A stretch of 64,000 bases of DNA from Paractinoplanes tereljensis (lineage in GTDB: Bacteria; Actinomycetota; Actinomycetes; Mycobacteriales; Micromonosporaceae). Made by a program: the position numbers and the translations under genes. The notes under the pieces were generated by a model, which was not told the DNA's origin, searched no databases, and saw only the letters and a list, made by a program, of their open reading frames with translations. The stretch is taken from contig NZ_BOMY01000009.1 in the NCBI RefSeq assembly GCF_016862435.1, forward strand, positions 124,001 to 188,000. Reading direction: 5' to 3'. Positions within the stretch are counted from its first letter, which is position 1. Each line of letters begins with the position of its first letter. Positions 16,599 to 25,613 of the stretch are shown piece after piece.

Positions 16599-17711
16599 GT
16601 GACCACAGACGACGACAGCGCGATCGAAGACCCGCCCGCTGAGGACGTGGTCGAGGAAGGCCCTCGGTTCGGCCTGCCCGGACCGCCACTCGACCGGCGA
16701 AACCCGTTCATGCTCGGGCTGTTGGGCGGACTCGGTGTCATCCTGGCGTACGCGATCTTCCTCGGCGTACGCAATGCGGCGTCCATCTTGGTGTTGATCT
16801 TTATCGCCATGTTCTTGGCGATCGGACTCAACCCGGCCGTCGAGCGACTCCGTAAGTGGCACATCCCGCGCGGCGGGGCCGTCGCGATCGTCGCCCTGGT
16901 CGTGCTCGGCCTGCTGGTCGGCGGCATCATCGCGCTGATCCCGCCGCTGGTCACCCAGACCAACCAGCTGATCCAGAACGTGCCCGACTACATCCAGAAC
17001 CTGCAGCGCAACGAGACCATCAACGACCTGGTCGAGCGCTACGACATCATGGAGAAGATCACCAGCGCGGTGAACGCCGGCACCGTCGGCAACACGGTCG
17101 GCGGCGTGGTCGGCGGGGCCAAGCTGCTCTTCGGCACGATCTTCAACACGCTTACCGTGCTGGTGCTGACCATCTACTTCATGGCGGCGTTCGACCGGCT
17201 GCGCGAATCGGCGTACTCCCTGGTGCCGGCGTCCCGGCGGAGCCGGGTGCGGCTGCTGACCGACGAGATCCTCACCAAGGTCGGCGCCTACATGGTGGGC
17301 GCGCTGGCGATCGCGGTGCTGGCCGGCGCGAGCACCTGGGTGCTCGCCATGATCCTCGGCCTGGCCTACCCGTTCGCGCTGGCCGTGGTGGTCGCGATCT
17401 GCGACCTGATCCCGCAGATCGGCGCCACCCTCGGCGCGGTCATCGTGAGCCTGGTCGGGTTCGCCTCCTCGCTCTCGGACGGCCTCATCTGCCTGGTCTT
17501 CTTCATCGTCTACCAGCAGGTTGAGAACTACCTGATCTACCCGGCCGTGATGCGCCGCTCGGTGAAGGTCAGCGACGTGGCGGCGGTGGTCGCGGCCCTG
17601 CTCGGGGTGGCGCTGTTCGGCGTGATCGGCGCGCTGGTGGCGATCCCGATGGTGGCCGGCATCCAGCTGATCATCCGCGAGGTCGTGGTGCCTAGTCAGG
17701 AGACCCGCTGA
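16599..17711 (+). CDS. AI-2E-family membrane transporter
   Basis: A 370-residue polytopic membrane protein. After an acidic cytoplasmic N-terminus (about 35 residues) come paired membrane segments, a central soluble part with VPDYIQNLQRNETIND, and the family end region (ICDLIPQIGATLGAVIVSL and VSDVAAVVAALLGVALFGV). The family (PF01594) includes the autoinducer-2 exporter TqsA and ion antiporters, so the substrate is not predictable. It starts with GTG at 16599 after GGGGAGGG. Its last 20 nt overlap the 3' end of the convergent hydrolase gene. Confidence 0.88.
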   Translation: MTTDDDSAIEDPPAEDVVEEGPRFGLPGPPLDRRNPFMLGLLGGLGVILAYAIFLGVRNAASILVLIFIAMFLAIGLNPAVERLRKWHIPRGGAVAIVALVVLGLLVGGIIALIPPLVTQTNQLIQNVPDYIQNLQRNETINDLVERYDIMEKITSAVNAGTVGNTVGGVVGGAKLLFGTIFNTLTVLVLTIYFMAAFDRLRESAYSLVPASRRSRVRLLTDEILTKVGAYMVGALAIAVLAGASTWVLAMILGLAYPFALAVVVAICDLIPQIGATLGAVIVSLVGFASSLSDGLICLVFFIVYQQVENYLIYPAVMRRSVKVSDVAAVVAALLGVALFGVIGALVAIPMVAGIQLIIREVVVPSQETR

Positions 17712-18495
17712 GCTGACCGGGGACCGGCACGTCGGCGAAGGCGGCGACCGTGCGGTCGGCGTACGCGTTCATGTCGCCGCTCTCCATCGGGCCGTCCCAG
17801 GTCCGCGGTAGCGGGGTTTCTACTTCCGGGGCCACCCGCTGGACGACCTCGTCGAGCACCTTCTCGGCGTCGCCGACCCAGAGGTGCTTCGACCCGGCCA
17901 TCGGGACGACCTCTCCATATGTGAAGCGCTTTTTGGCTTCGTCGGGCCGAAGGTAATCGTCGAACTCGGGAATCAGAGCGGTCAACGGCTTGCCGCTCGC
18001 TGCCCATTCGGAAAGGTGTGCGGGCTCCGAGAAGCGCAGCGGCGGCGACAGCAGGATCGCGCCGACGACGGCCGGGTCCAGCCCGTGCATGAGGGTCAGG
18101 TCGGTGCCGAAGGACCAGCCCAGCAGCCAGATGTTGGGCAGTTCGGCGAACTCCGCGTACTCGATCGCGGCCGCCACGTCGTACCGCTCGGCGTTGCCGC
18201 CGTCGAAGGAACCGCCGCTGGTACCCCGTACGCTGCTGGTGCCTCTGGTGTTGAAACGCAGCACCGCGAGGCCGGCCAGGGCCGGCAGCCGCCACGCCGC
18301 CTTGCGGAAGACGTGGCTGTCCATCATCCCGCCGTGCGTCGGCAGCGGATGCAGACACACCAGGGTCGCGACCGGCTCCCGGTCGAGCGGGCGGGCCAGC
18401 TCACCGACCAGGGTCACGCCGTCGGCGGTCTGCAGCTCGATGTCCTCCCGCCGGGCCGGAAGGATCGAGTTGGCCCGGATCTGATTGCTCGTCAT
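17692..18495 (-). CDS. Alpha/beta hydrolase
   Basis: A 267-residue soluble hydrolase. The nucleophile elbow is GWSFG with Ser128; the oxyanion region is LHPLPTHGG near residue 49, FNTRGTSSVRG follows strand 4, and the candidate catalytic His lies in GSKHLWVGDAE. The layout matches dienelactone hydrolase/CocE-like proteins that act on small esters; the substrate is unknown. It overlaps the AI-2E gene end by 20 nt, tail to tail. Confidence 0.82.
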   Translation of the reverse strand: MTSNQIRANSILPARREDIELQTADGVTLVGELARPLDREPVATLVCLHPLPTHGGMMDSHVFRKAAWRLPALAGLAVLRFNTRGTSSVRGTSGGSFDGGNAERYDVAAAIEYAEFAELPNIWLLGWSFGTDLTLMHGLDPAVVGAILLSPPLRFSEPAHLSEWAASGKPLTALIPEFDDYLRPDEAKKRFTYGEVVPMAGSKHLWVGDAEKVLDEVVQRVAPEVETPLPRTWDGPMESGDMNAYADRTVAAFADVPVPGQLSGSPD

Positions 18496-18544
18496 AGATG
18501 GCCTTCAGTCGTTTTTAGGGCGGCGGCGGGGTGGTTGGACGGGC

Positions 18545-18871
18545 TTATCCATAGCGCGGTGCGTTGCGCGACCGCTCCACGCCCGGGCTGCGTCGGTCAC
18601 GTGCCTTCCAGCAACCCGTGTGCCAGTGCCGCCGGTCGGTCTCGTCGCCGCGGCCGTCGATCGGCCAGGCCACCACGTGCGCCACGCCCGGCCGAATCTC
18701 CTGCATGCAACCCGGGCACCGGTAGGTCTTGGCGGCCGCCCCACCGAAGATCGACCGCACCATCCACTCGCCGTCCTGCCACTGCTGGACGCCCTCGATG
18801 CCCTTACGGACGCCTTCGTCCGTGAGGGGCTTCGGGGAGTCTCGGCGGGGGTGGTTTCGGCGGGGGCTCAC
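18545..18871 (-). CDS. Small conserved actinobacterial protein with a Cys/His metal-binding motif
   Basis: A 108-residue protein with a basic N-terminus (VSPRRNHPRRDSPK), the block AKTYRCPGCMQEIRPGVAHV, then RRHWHTGCWKARDRR. CPGC plus His and HTGC form a plausible zinc site. I recall Streptomyces homologues annotated, without proof, as ATP/GTP-binding proteins that begin MSPRRNR; this supports the GTG start at 18871, although an ATG at 18913 with GGAG upstream would add 14 residues. TACGAT seven bases before the GTG could be a -10 element of a leaderless message. It is divergent from the aldehyde dehydrogenase gene. Function is unknown. Confidence 0.72.
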   Translation of the reverse strand: MSPRRNHPRRDSPKPLTDEGVRKGIEGVQQWQDGEWMVRSIFGGAAAKTYRCPGCMQEIRPGVAHVVAWPIDGRGDETDRRHWHTGCWKARDRRSPGVERSRNAPRYG

Positions 18872-18924
18872 ATCATCAATCGTACGTAGTGACTGGTAAG
18901 TAACCTGCGTCATAGACTCCGGAC

Positions 18925-20418
18925 ATGACGGCTACTCATGTTCCCGGTGTGCCGGTGATCGAAGACGGCGTGCTGATCTCGACAAACCCCGCCACCGGCG
19001 CCGAAGCCGGCCGGGTGCCGGTCGCCGACGAGAAAGCCGTCGTCGTCGCCGTCGAACGCGCGCACGAGGCCGGCCTCTGGTGGCAGTCCCTCGGCTTCGA
19101 CGGCCGCAAGGACCGCATCCTGCGCTGGCGGTCGCTGATCGTCCAGCGTTTCGAGGAGCTCGCCCAGCTCACCAGCCTGGAGACCGGCAAGCCGAACGCC
19201 GACGCGATCGTCGAGGCGGTCGCCGCCGTCGAGCACCTGGACTGGGCCGGCCGCAACGCCAAGCGGGTGCTCGGCCCCCGCAAGGTGCGCACCCGGCTGC
19301 TGCTGGCCGAGCACGCCGGCCACCTGGAATATCAGCCGTACGGCGTGGTCGGCGTCATCGGCCCGTGGAACTACCCGATCGTCACCCCGGTCGGCCCGAT
19401 CAGCGGCGCTCTGGCGGCCGGCAACGCGGTCGTCTTCAAGCCCAGCGAGTACACCCCGATCGTCGGCCAGTGGCTGGTCGACACGTTCGCCGAGATCGTC
19501 CCCGAGCACCCGGTGCTGCAGGCGGTGCACGGGCTCGGCGACGTCGGCGCCGCGCTGTGCCGTGCGGGCACCAACAAGATGGCGTTCACCGGCTCGACCG
19601 CCACCGCCAAGAAGGTGATGGCGGCCTGTGCGGAGAACCTGATCCCGGTGGTGATCGAGGCCGGCGGCAAGGACGCGCTGATCGTCGACGCGGACGCCGA
19701 CGTCACCGCGGCCGCCGAGGCAGCGGTCTGGGGCAGCATGACCAACGCCGGCCAGACCTGCATCGGCATCGAGCGGGTCTACGCGGTGGCTCCGGTCTAC
19801 GACGCCCTGGTCGCCGAGATCGTCGCCAAGGCCGGCAAGCTGCGCACCGGCGAGGAGATCGGCCCGATCACCATGCCCAAGCAGATCGACATCATCCGTG
19901 ACCACATCGACGACGCGCTGGCCAAGGGCGGTAAGGCGGTGCTGGGTGGCGCCGACGCCGTGCAGCCGCCCTACGTCTCGCCGACCGTGCTGGTGGACGT
20001 GCCGGCCGACTCCCGGGAGATCCGCGACGAGACGTTCGGCCCGACCCTGACCGTCACCAAGGTCGCCGACGCCGACGAGGCGATCCGGCTGGCCAACGAC
20101 ACGCCGTACGGCCTCGGTGGGGCGGTCTTCGGCAAGAAGAACGCGATCCGGATCGCCCGCCGGCTGCGCTCCGGCATGGTGGCGGTCAACGGGACGCTCA
20201 CCTTCGTCGGGATGGGCAACCTGCCGTTCGGCGGGGTCGGCGACTCCGGCTTCGGCCGGATCCACGGCGAGGACGGCCTGCGCGAGTTCGCCCGGGCCAA
20301 GGCGATCACCGTACGCCGGGCCAAATCGCTGCTGCCGTCGATGACCTTCGAGCGCACTCCGGCCCAGGTCAGCCAGATCGTCAAGGCCGTGCGCCTGCTC
20401 TACGGACGGCGGTCCTAA
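18925..20418 (+). CDS. NAD(P)-dependent aldehyde dehydrogenase
   Basis: A 497-residue aldehyde dehydrogenase that oxidises an aldehyde to its acid with NAD(P). The family signatures are complete: cofactor region GVIGPWNYPI, FTGSTATAKKV, the general base Glu245 in VVIEAGGKDA, nucleophile Cys279 in NAGQTCIG, and ETFGPTLTV with the C-terminal LPFGGVGDSGFGR. It is closest to the succinate-semialdehyde/benzaldehyde-type groups, but the substrate is not fixed by sequence. The start at ATG 18925 gives MTATHVPGVPV. The ABC exporter genes follow after 9 nt. Confidence 0.9.
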   Translation: MTATHVPGVPVIEDGVLISTNPATGAEAGRVPVADEKAVVVAVERAHEAGLWWQSLGFDGRKDRILRWRSLIVQRFEELAQLTSLETGKPNADAIVEAVAAVEHLDWAGRNAKRVLGPRKVRTRLLLAEHAGHLEYQPYGVVGVIGPWNYPIVTPVGPISGALAAGNAVVFKPSEYTPIVGQWLVDTFAEIVPEHPVLQAVHGLGDVGAALCRAGTNKMAFTGSTATAKKVMAACAENLIPVVIEAGGKDALIVDADADVTAAAEAAVWGSMTNAGQTCIGIERVYAVAPVYDALVAEIVAKAGKLRTGEEIGPITMPKQIDIIRDHIDDALAKGGKAVLGGADAVQPPYVSPTVLVDVPADSREIRDETFGPTLTVTKVADADEAIRLANDTPYGLGGAVFGKKNAIRIARRLRSGMVAVNGTLTFVGMGNLPFGGVGDSGFGRIHGEDGLREFARAKAITVRRAKSLLPSMTFERTPAQVSQIVKAVRLLYGRRS

Positions 20419-20427
20419 GCTGAGCGG

Positions 20428-21072
20428 GTGGATCACCCCGCCGTCGAGGTAAAAGGCCTGCACGTCAGCTACGGCTCGACGCCGGTGCTGGTCGACGTGT
20501 CGTTGACCGTGCCGGCCGGCACCGGTGTGTGCGTCACCGGCGAGAACGGCATCGGCAAGTCCACCCTGCTGCGCTGCGTGAGCAGTCTCCAGCAGCCGGA
20601 CGACGGCCAGATCCTGGTCTTCGGCGGCACCCCCGGGGCCACGCCCGAGTTCTGGCGGGCCGTGGTCACCACGGTCGAACCCCCCACCTGGTACCCCGGG
20701 CTGACCGTCCGCGAGCACGCCGAGCTGGTCTGCCGCGCCCACGGCCAGGACCCGGGCGACGCCGGCATCGAGGAGGCGTTGGAGCGGTTCGGCCTGGCCG
20801 GGCACGCCGACGCGATCCCGCCGTCGCTGTCCTCCGGCCAGAAACAGCGCCTCACCCTCGCGGTCGCCCTGCTGCGGCCCAGCTCGCTGCTGATCCTCGA
20901 CGAGCCCGAGCAGCGCCTCGACCCGGACGGCCGGGCCGAGGTGGCGGCGCTCCTGGTCGAGTACGTGGCTGACGGCGGCTCACTGCTGATGGCCAGCCAC
21001 GACGACGCGTTCGCGGAGGCCTCCGGCGCTGTGCTCACCACGATGGAGTCGCTGAGCGCGGTAGCACCGTGA
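20428..21072 (+). CDS. ABC transporter ATP-binding protein
   Basis: A 214-residue ATPase subunit of an exporter. Walker A is GENGIGKST (38-46), the Q-loop region is VVTTVEPPTWYPGLTV, the signature is LSSGQKQRL, Walker B is LLILDEPEQRLD and the H-loop is MASHDD. It starts with GTG at 20428. Its TGA overlaps the GTG of the permease gene by 4 nt, so the two are coupled. The cargo is unknown. Confidence 0.92.
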   Translation: MDHPAVEVKGLHVSYGSTPVLVDVSLTVPAGTGVCVTGENGIGKSTLLRCVSSLQQPDDGQILVFGGTPGATPEFWRAVVTTVEPPTWYPGLTVREHAELVCRAHGQDPGDAGIEEALERFGLAGHADAIPPSLSSGQKQRLTLAVALLRPSSLLILDEPEQRLDPDGRAEVAALLVEYVADGGSLLMASHDDAFAEASGAVLTTMESLSAVAP

Positions 21073-22571
21073 CCGCCGTACCGCTGACTCCGGTCCGCCG
21101 CTGGATCCTGCGCACCCAGTCCGCCCACCGCGAACGCGGCGCCACCGCCGGCAACATCTACTTCACCGTGCTCTTCATCGCGGTGGTCGGCGGCATGCTG
21201 CACAAACAGCTGGCCGTGGTCTTCTGGCCGACCCACCCCAACGCGTCCCGGCTGGCCGCCGCCTCCCTCGTCCCGATCCTCTTCGGCCTGCTCTACCTGG
21301 CCCTACGCCGGTTCGGCCCGCTCGCGCTGAGCCGCCCCGCGGCCGCCTGGCTGCTACCCGCGCCGGTCAGCCGCCGCTCCCTCCTGCTGCCGTCGCTGCG
21401 GCTCACCGCGATCGTCGCGGCGATCATCGGCGCGCTGGCCGGCATCGCGATCGTCGGCCACGGCGCGCCGCGCACGCTGGACGGTTCCGAGGTCGCGCTG
21501 CTCGCCTCCGCCGCCGGCCTGGTGGGCATCGCGCTGCTTCTTGTCGCGCTGGCCGCGCAGGCCGGTGGCCGATGGGGGGACCGGCTCGATGCGGTGGTCT
21601 CGCTGCTGCTGGCGGCCGGACTGGCCGGCTTGGTCGCCGACGCGACCGGAAACCATCCGGTCGCGGCCACCGGGTGGCCCACGACCGGGACGCTGGTTCC
21701 GCTGGTGGGTGCGGTCGCGCTGGTCGTCGCCCTACTCTTCGCCCTGGCCGTACGGGGACTCGCGCGCACCCCGAACGAGCGCATCCTGGAGGCCGCGAAA
21801 ACCGCCGGCACCCTGTTCGACTCGGCGTTCGGCATGGAGCCGTCCTTCCTCACCGACATGATCGAGCGCCGCTACTGGGCACACCGGAACCTGCGCTCGG
21901 TGCGCTTGCCGGCCCGCGTGCCCGTACTGGTCGGCCAGGATCTTCTGCTGGTGGCCCGGCGCCGTCGCCGGCTGCTGTGGCTGCTCCTGGCCGCCGCCCT
22001 GCCGGTCCTGCTCACTTCGGCGCCGCACTGGCTGATCGGTGTGGCCATCCTGCTGGGTGCGCTGATGGCCGCCTCCACCGCCGGCGGCAACGTGAAAACC
22101 GACGCCGGCAACCCGATGCTGCTGCGCCTGCTCGGCCTGAGCTCCCGCGACGCGATCCTGCAGCGCATGTGGGTCCCCGGCGTACTGGCCGCGCTGTGGT
22201 CGGCGCTGGCGCTGGGCCTGCTCTCCGGCCTGGACGACCTGCCGCCGGGCCCGTGGTGGGCGCTGGGCCTGACCCTGGGCCCGGTGGGCGCGGTGGCCGC
22301 GGTGCGGCGGGCGAGAGTCGGCTTCGTCCGCAACGAGCTGCTGCCCTTGGACACCCCGATGGGCACGCTCTCGACCGGCCCCCTGGTAAACGCCCTGGTA
22401 GGCCCCGACGCGCTGCTGCTGGGCATTCCAGCCCTGGTAGCGATAGCCCAGGCCAACCAGCTCTCCTGGCTAACAGTCCTGGTCCAGGCCACGGTAGGCG
22501 TGCTGGGCGCCCGCGCCTATTTGGCCGGCACCACCGCCACCGACCGAGTAGAGCTACACGCTAACCGGTAG
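21069..22571 (+). CDS. ABC transporter membrane protein (DUF6297-like)
   Basis: A 500-residue integral membrane protein with about ten hydrophobic segments and a cytoplasmic loop after residue 235 (LARTPNERILEAAKTAGTLFD, then MIERRYWAHRNLRS). It starts with GTG at 21069 inside the ATPase stop codon, so it is the permease partner of that ATPase. I recall the family only as an uncharacterised actinobacterial permease type. Codon use becomes slightly less GC-strict toward the 3' end (for example CTGGTAAACGCC). Confidence 0.8.
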   Translation: MTAVPLTPVRRWILRTQSAHRERGATAGNIYFTVLFIAVVGGMLHKQLAVVFWPTHPNASRLAAASLVPILFGLLYLALRRFGPLALSRPAAAWLLPAPVSRRSLLLPSLRLTAIVAAIIGALAGIAIVGHGAPRTLDGSEVALLASAAGLVGIALLLVALAAQAGGRWGDRLDAVVSLLLAAGLAGLVADATGNHPVAATGWPTTGTLVPLVGAVALVVALLFALAVRGLARTPNERILEAAKTAGTLFDSAFGMEPSFLTDMIERRYWAHRNLRSVRLPARVPVLVGQDLLLVARRRRRLLWLLLAAALPVLLTSAPHWLIGVAILLGALMAASTAGGNVKTDAGNPMLLRLLGLSSRDAILQRMWVPGVLAALWSALALGLLSGLDDLPPGPWWALGLTLGPVGAVAAVRRARVGFVRNELLPLDTPMGTLSTGPLVNALVGPDALLLGIPALVAIAQANQLSWLTVLVQATVGVLGARAYLAGTTATDRVELHANR

Positions 22572-22637
22572 CTGGCACGTATCTCATACGTCCTCGCTGC
22601 TTCCTAAGAAGTTGTCGCACGCCTATAGTCATTAAGC

Positions 22638-22922
22638 ATGCACTGGAGCGCAATCGAGCGACAAGGGACCGCCAGCCTGCTGGCGGACGAGGAAGCCCTG
22701 GCCGACCTCCGCCAGTCGCGGGAGGAATTCGCGGCGGGAGACACGTTCAGTCTGGATGAGGTTCGCGCCGAGCTGGAGCGGTGGCGTGGCGGCATCGACG
22801 ACCGAGCTGGGCGGCAGCTGGTGGCTGAATGGCAGGCGGAACACGGCGCGTTCGCGGCCGGTGAGCTCGCGGCGGCGCGCGCGGAGATGGCCGCCGCCGA
22901 CGCCGCGGCTAGAAGAGAGTGA
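22638..22922 (+). CDS. Orphan antitoxin-like small protein
   Basis: A 94-residue acidic, helical protein. Residues ~14-48 ([20 protein letters not shown], then [16 protein letters not shown]) resemble the toxin-binding C-terminal tail of Phd/YefM antitoxins. The C-terminal third ([20 protein letters not shown]) resembles tails of VapB/CopG-type antitoxins. There is no recognisable DNA-binding fold and no toxin gene beside it; its end overlaps nucS by 14 nt on the opposite strand. It starts at ATG 22638. It may be an antitoxin remnant or a stand-alone neutraliser; both resemblances are from memory. Confidence 0.6.
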   Translation: MHWSAIERQGTASLLADEEALADLRQSREEFAAGDTFSLDEVRAELERWRGGIDDRAGRQLVAEWQAEHGAFAAGELAAARAEMAAADAAARRE

Positions 22923-23568
22923 GCTCGTCTTTTTTCATGCCTCGTAGCTTGCCGTAGTCGACTACCACGCAGCGGATGCCTCGGTCGGTGGCTAGGACTC
23001 GGGCCTGGGGCTTGATCTCCTGGGCGGCGAAGACTCCCGCGACCGGGGCCAACAGCGGGTCTCGGTTCATCAGTTCGAGGTAGCGGGTCAGCTGCTCTAC
23101 GCCGTCTATGTCGCCTCGGCGTTTGATCTCTACCGCTACTGACGCGTTGTTGGCGTCCTTCAGCAAAAGGTCTACCGGGCCGATTGCTGTCATGAACTCT
23201 CGGCGGACCAGGGTGTAGCCCTCGCCGAACGTCTCGGGGTGGGCGGCCAGCAGCTCCTGCAGGTGGGCTTCCACGCCGTCTTTTTGCAGGCCGGGGTCTA
23301 CGCCCAGGTCGTACGAGGTGTCCTGGAAAATCTCCTCCAGGGTGATTCGCAGCTCCTCGCCGGCCTTGTTCACCACCTTCCACACCCCGGGGGCCTCCTG
23401 CAGCTTGCAGGGTGGGCTCATCCAGTTCAGCGGCTTGTAGGCGCGGTCGTCGGCATGGATGGAGACCGAACCGTCGGCCTTGACCATCAGCAACCTGGTG
23501 GCCGGTGGGAGGTGGGCGGACAACCGGCCGACATAGTCGACGGAGCATTTCGCGATGACCAGACGCAC
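22909..23568 (-). CDS. nucS: Endonuclease NucS/EndoMS (non-canonical mismatch repair)
   Basis: A 219-residue nuclease that cleaves DNA at mismatches in actinobacteria lacking MutS/MutL. The N-terminal DNA-binding half starts [20 protein letters not shown]. The C-terminal RecB-like nuclease has GPVDLLLKD and [13 protein letters not shown], with the catalytic Asp, Glu and Lys. The extreme C-terminus ELTLF resembles a sliding-clamp-binding tail. The GTG at 23568 is chosen to match the family N-terminus and length (~223 residues); longer in-frame starts are not family-like. Its 3' end overlaps the antitoxin-like gene. Confidence 0.93.
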   Translation of the reverse strand: MRLVIAKCSVDYVGRLSAHLPPATRLLMVKADGSVSIHADDRAYKPLNWMSPPCKLQEAPGVWKVVNKAGEELRITLEEIFQDTSYDLGVDPGLQKDGVEAHLQELLAAHPETFGEGYTLVRREFMTAIGPVDLLLKDANNASVAVEIKRRGDIDGVEQLTRYLELMNRDPLLAPVAGVFAAQEIKPQARVLATDRGIRCVVVDYGKLRGMKKDELTLF

Positions 23569-23632
23569 CGGACGACAGTAGCGGACTCCGGCGCCCGGGT
23601 CGGAACGAGCGTGCGGGTGCCATCCTGGGTCT

Positions 23633-24247
23633 GTGCTCGAAGCGCTTACCGGCACCGGACTGGCGGCATCCGCCGGTCTCAATGCCTACATCCCCCTGCT
23701 CGTGATGGGCCTGCTCGCCCGGTTCTCCTCCCTCATCGATCTCCCCAGTGGCTGGTCCTGGCTGTCCAACGGCTGGGTGCTGGTCATTCTCGGAATTCTG
23801 CTGGCCGTCGAGGTGGTGGCGGACAAGGTTCCGGTTGTCGACCACGTCAATGACGTGGTGCAGACCGTGGTGCGACCGACCGCGGGTGGGCTCGCGTTCG
23901 GGGCCGGCTCGTCGGCGCAGACGGTCACGGTCAGCGACCCGGGGTCGTTCTTCTCCTCACACCAGTGGGTTCCGGTGGCGGCGGGCGTGCTGATCGCGCT
24001 GTGCGTGCACGGGTTCAAGGCGGTGGCGCGGCCGGTGGTCAACGTGAGCACGGCCGGGTTCGGGGCTCCGGTGGCCAGCACGGTGGAAGATATCGGCAGC
24101 ATTCTGATGTCGGTTCTGGCCGTGCTGATGCCGGTGTTGGTCCTGGTAGGACTCGGTTTGCTGGGCTGGGCGGGGTACGCCGTGCTGCGTCGCCGCCGGC
24201 GGAAGAGGTTGATCGCCGCTTCCGGCGCACCTCACTCGTTTGGTTGA
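23633..24247 (+). CDS. DUF4126-family membrane protein
   Basis: A 204-residue protein with about five membrane segments. The N-terminus, [20 protein letters not shown], is the hallmark of DUF4126 proteins, whose function is unknown. [20 protein letters not shown] and a basic RRRRRKR tail follow. It starts with GTG at 23633. The next gene begins at or just after its stop, so cotranscription is likely. Confidence 0.83.
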   Translation: MLEALTGTGLAASAGLNAYIPLLVMGLLARFSSLIDLPSGWSWLSNGWVLVILGILLAVEVVADKVPVVDHVNDVVQTVVRPTAGGLAFGAGSSAQTVTVSDPGSFFSSHQWVPVAAGVLIALCVHGFKAVARPVVNVSTAGFGAPVASTVEDIGSILMSVLAVLMPVLVLVGLGLLGWAGYAVLRRRRRKRLIAASGAPHSFG

Positions 24248-24255
24248 CTGCTTCG

Positions 24256-25602
24256 GTGCACGCGCTCGCCGTACCCGTCTTCGCCCTCGCCTGGTGGGCC
24301 GCCTGCTATCTGATCGGCCGGGATCCGGCGCGGGGTGCACTGTGGCGGGCGGCGGCCGCGCTCACGGCGTACGCCATCGGGGTTGTCGTGTGGGCCGCCT
24401 GGCCGGATTCGCGCCCCGCCCAGATTTTGCTCTGCGTGCCGGCGTTGTTCTGGGCCGGCACGGCCGTGGCTCTTCTGCCCCGCACCCTGCCGGAGCGGCG
24501 GCAGATCGATATCGGCTGGTTGGTGCTGTCGGTCCTGTTCCTGGGCATGCTTGTCGCGCTGCCGTCGGCGGGGCGGCTGGTGGTGCTGGCGCCGCTGGTC
24601 GGCGGGCTGGTGCTGTTGTGGCGGTTCCGCGATCAGGTGCAGCCGCCGATGCTGCCGACGGCGCTCACCGTGGTCGCCGGTCTCTACGCGGCGGGGCTGG
24701 TGGCGCTGCTGCTGCCGATCGACCTGGGCTCGCCGGTGCTGGTGATCGCCGCGATCGGGGTCGACCTGCTGATGCTGGGGTTTCTGGTGGCGGTGGCCGG
24801 CGCGCTCGAGGTCGGCGAGCGGCTGCGGCCCGACCTGATCCGGTCGCTGACCGCGGCCATTGTCGTCACCGTCGCGGTCGGCACGCCGGCCGCGTTCGCG
24901 GTCGCGGCGGGCAACTCGGTGGTCGTGACGCTGCTGCAGTTCGGGCTGGTCGCGATCGTGATGACCGGGGTCGGGCTGGCCGGGCCGTTGCACCGGATGC
25001 TGGACCGGCTCGCGTTCCGTAATGAGGAGCAGCTCCGGCAGGACCGCGGAGCGTTGCTCCAGCTGGCCGAGGCGATGCCGCGGCACCGGCAGCGGCACCG
25101 GCTGATCACCACCCGGGAGCCGGACTTTCTCCGGTTCACCCAGCAGGTGCTGGACAACTACGGGCGGCTGGGCCGGCTGATGCGCAGCCCGCTCACCCAT
25201 CTGCCGGCGGTCGATCGGCGGCTCAGCGGGCCGGCCGCCGAGCAGCCGCTGGCCCGGGCCATGGAGTTGCGGGCGGTGCTGGCCGACAGCGTGGACCGGC
25301 TGCGGCCGGCCGGGACGTTCGCGACCTCGGACGAGTGGCGGCACTACAACGCGATGTACTTCTGTGTGGTGCTCGGGCTCGACCCGTATGAACGGCGGCA
25401 GCGCACCGACGGTCTGGACCGGGAGGCGCGCCGCGCGCTCGATTGGATGCGCCGGTACGTTCCGCGGCGCACGCTGCGGCGCTGGCAGCGGGAGGCGGCC
25501 ACGATCGTGGCCCGCCGATTGTGGGACGACCTGACCAACACCGATCCGCGCTGGCTCACGACACGCAGCACAAAACCTCTTTCCACGGGACGAAATGGGT
25601 AA
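24256..25602 (+). CDS. Polytopic membrane protein with a helical cytoplasmic C-terminal domain (unrecognised)
   Basis: A 448-residue protein that I do not recognise. The first ~255 residues contain about nine hydrophobic segments. The last ~195 residues are soluble and charged (RNEEQLRQDRGALLQLAEAM, TTREPDFLRFTQQVLDNYG, DEWRHYNAMYFCVVLGLDPY). The start is uncertain: GTG 24256 or TTG 24244, the latter overlapping the upstream TGA. It ends 11 nt before the GTG of the FtsK-like ATPase gene, so it probably belongs with it and with the helical membrane protein after it. The soluble tail could contact that ATPase. Confidence 0.7.
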   Translation: MHALAVPVFALAWWAACYLIGRDPARGALWRAAAALTAYAIGVVVWAAWPDSRPAQILLCVPALFWAGTAVALLPRTLPERRQIDIGWLVLSVLFLGMLVALPSAGRLVVLAPLVGGLVLLWRFRDQVQPPMLPTALTVVAGLYAAGLVALLLPIDLGSPVLVIAAIGVDLLMLGFLVAVAGALEVGERLRPDLIRSLTAAIVVTVAVGTPAAFAVAAGNSVVVTLLQFGLVAIVMTGVGLAGPLHRMLDRLAFRNEEQLRQDRGALLQLAEAMPRHRQRHRLITTREPDFLRFTQQVLDNYGRLGRLMRSPLTHLPAVDRRLSGPAAEQPLARAMELRAVLADSVDRLRPAGTFATSDEWRHYNAMYFCVVLGLDPYERRQRTDGLDREARRALDWMRRYVPRRTLRRWQREAATIVARRLWDDLTNTDPRWLTTRSTKPLSTGRNG

Positions 25603-25613
25603 AATGCCCCATC

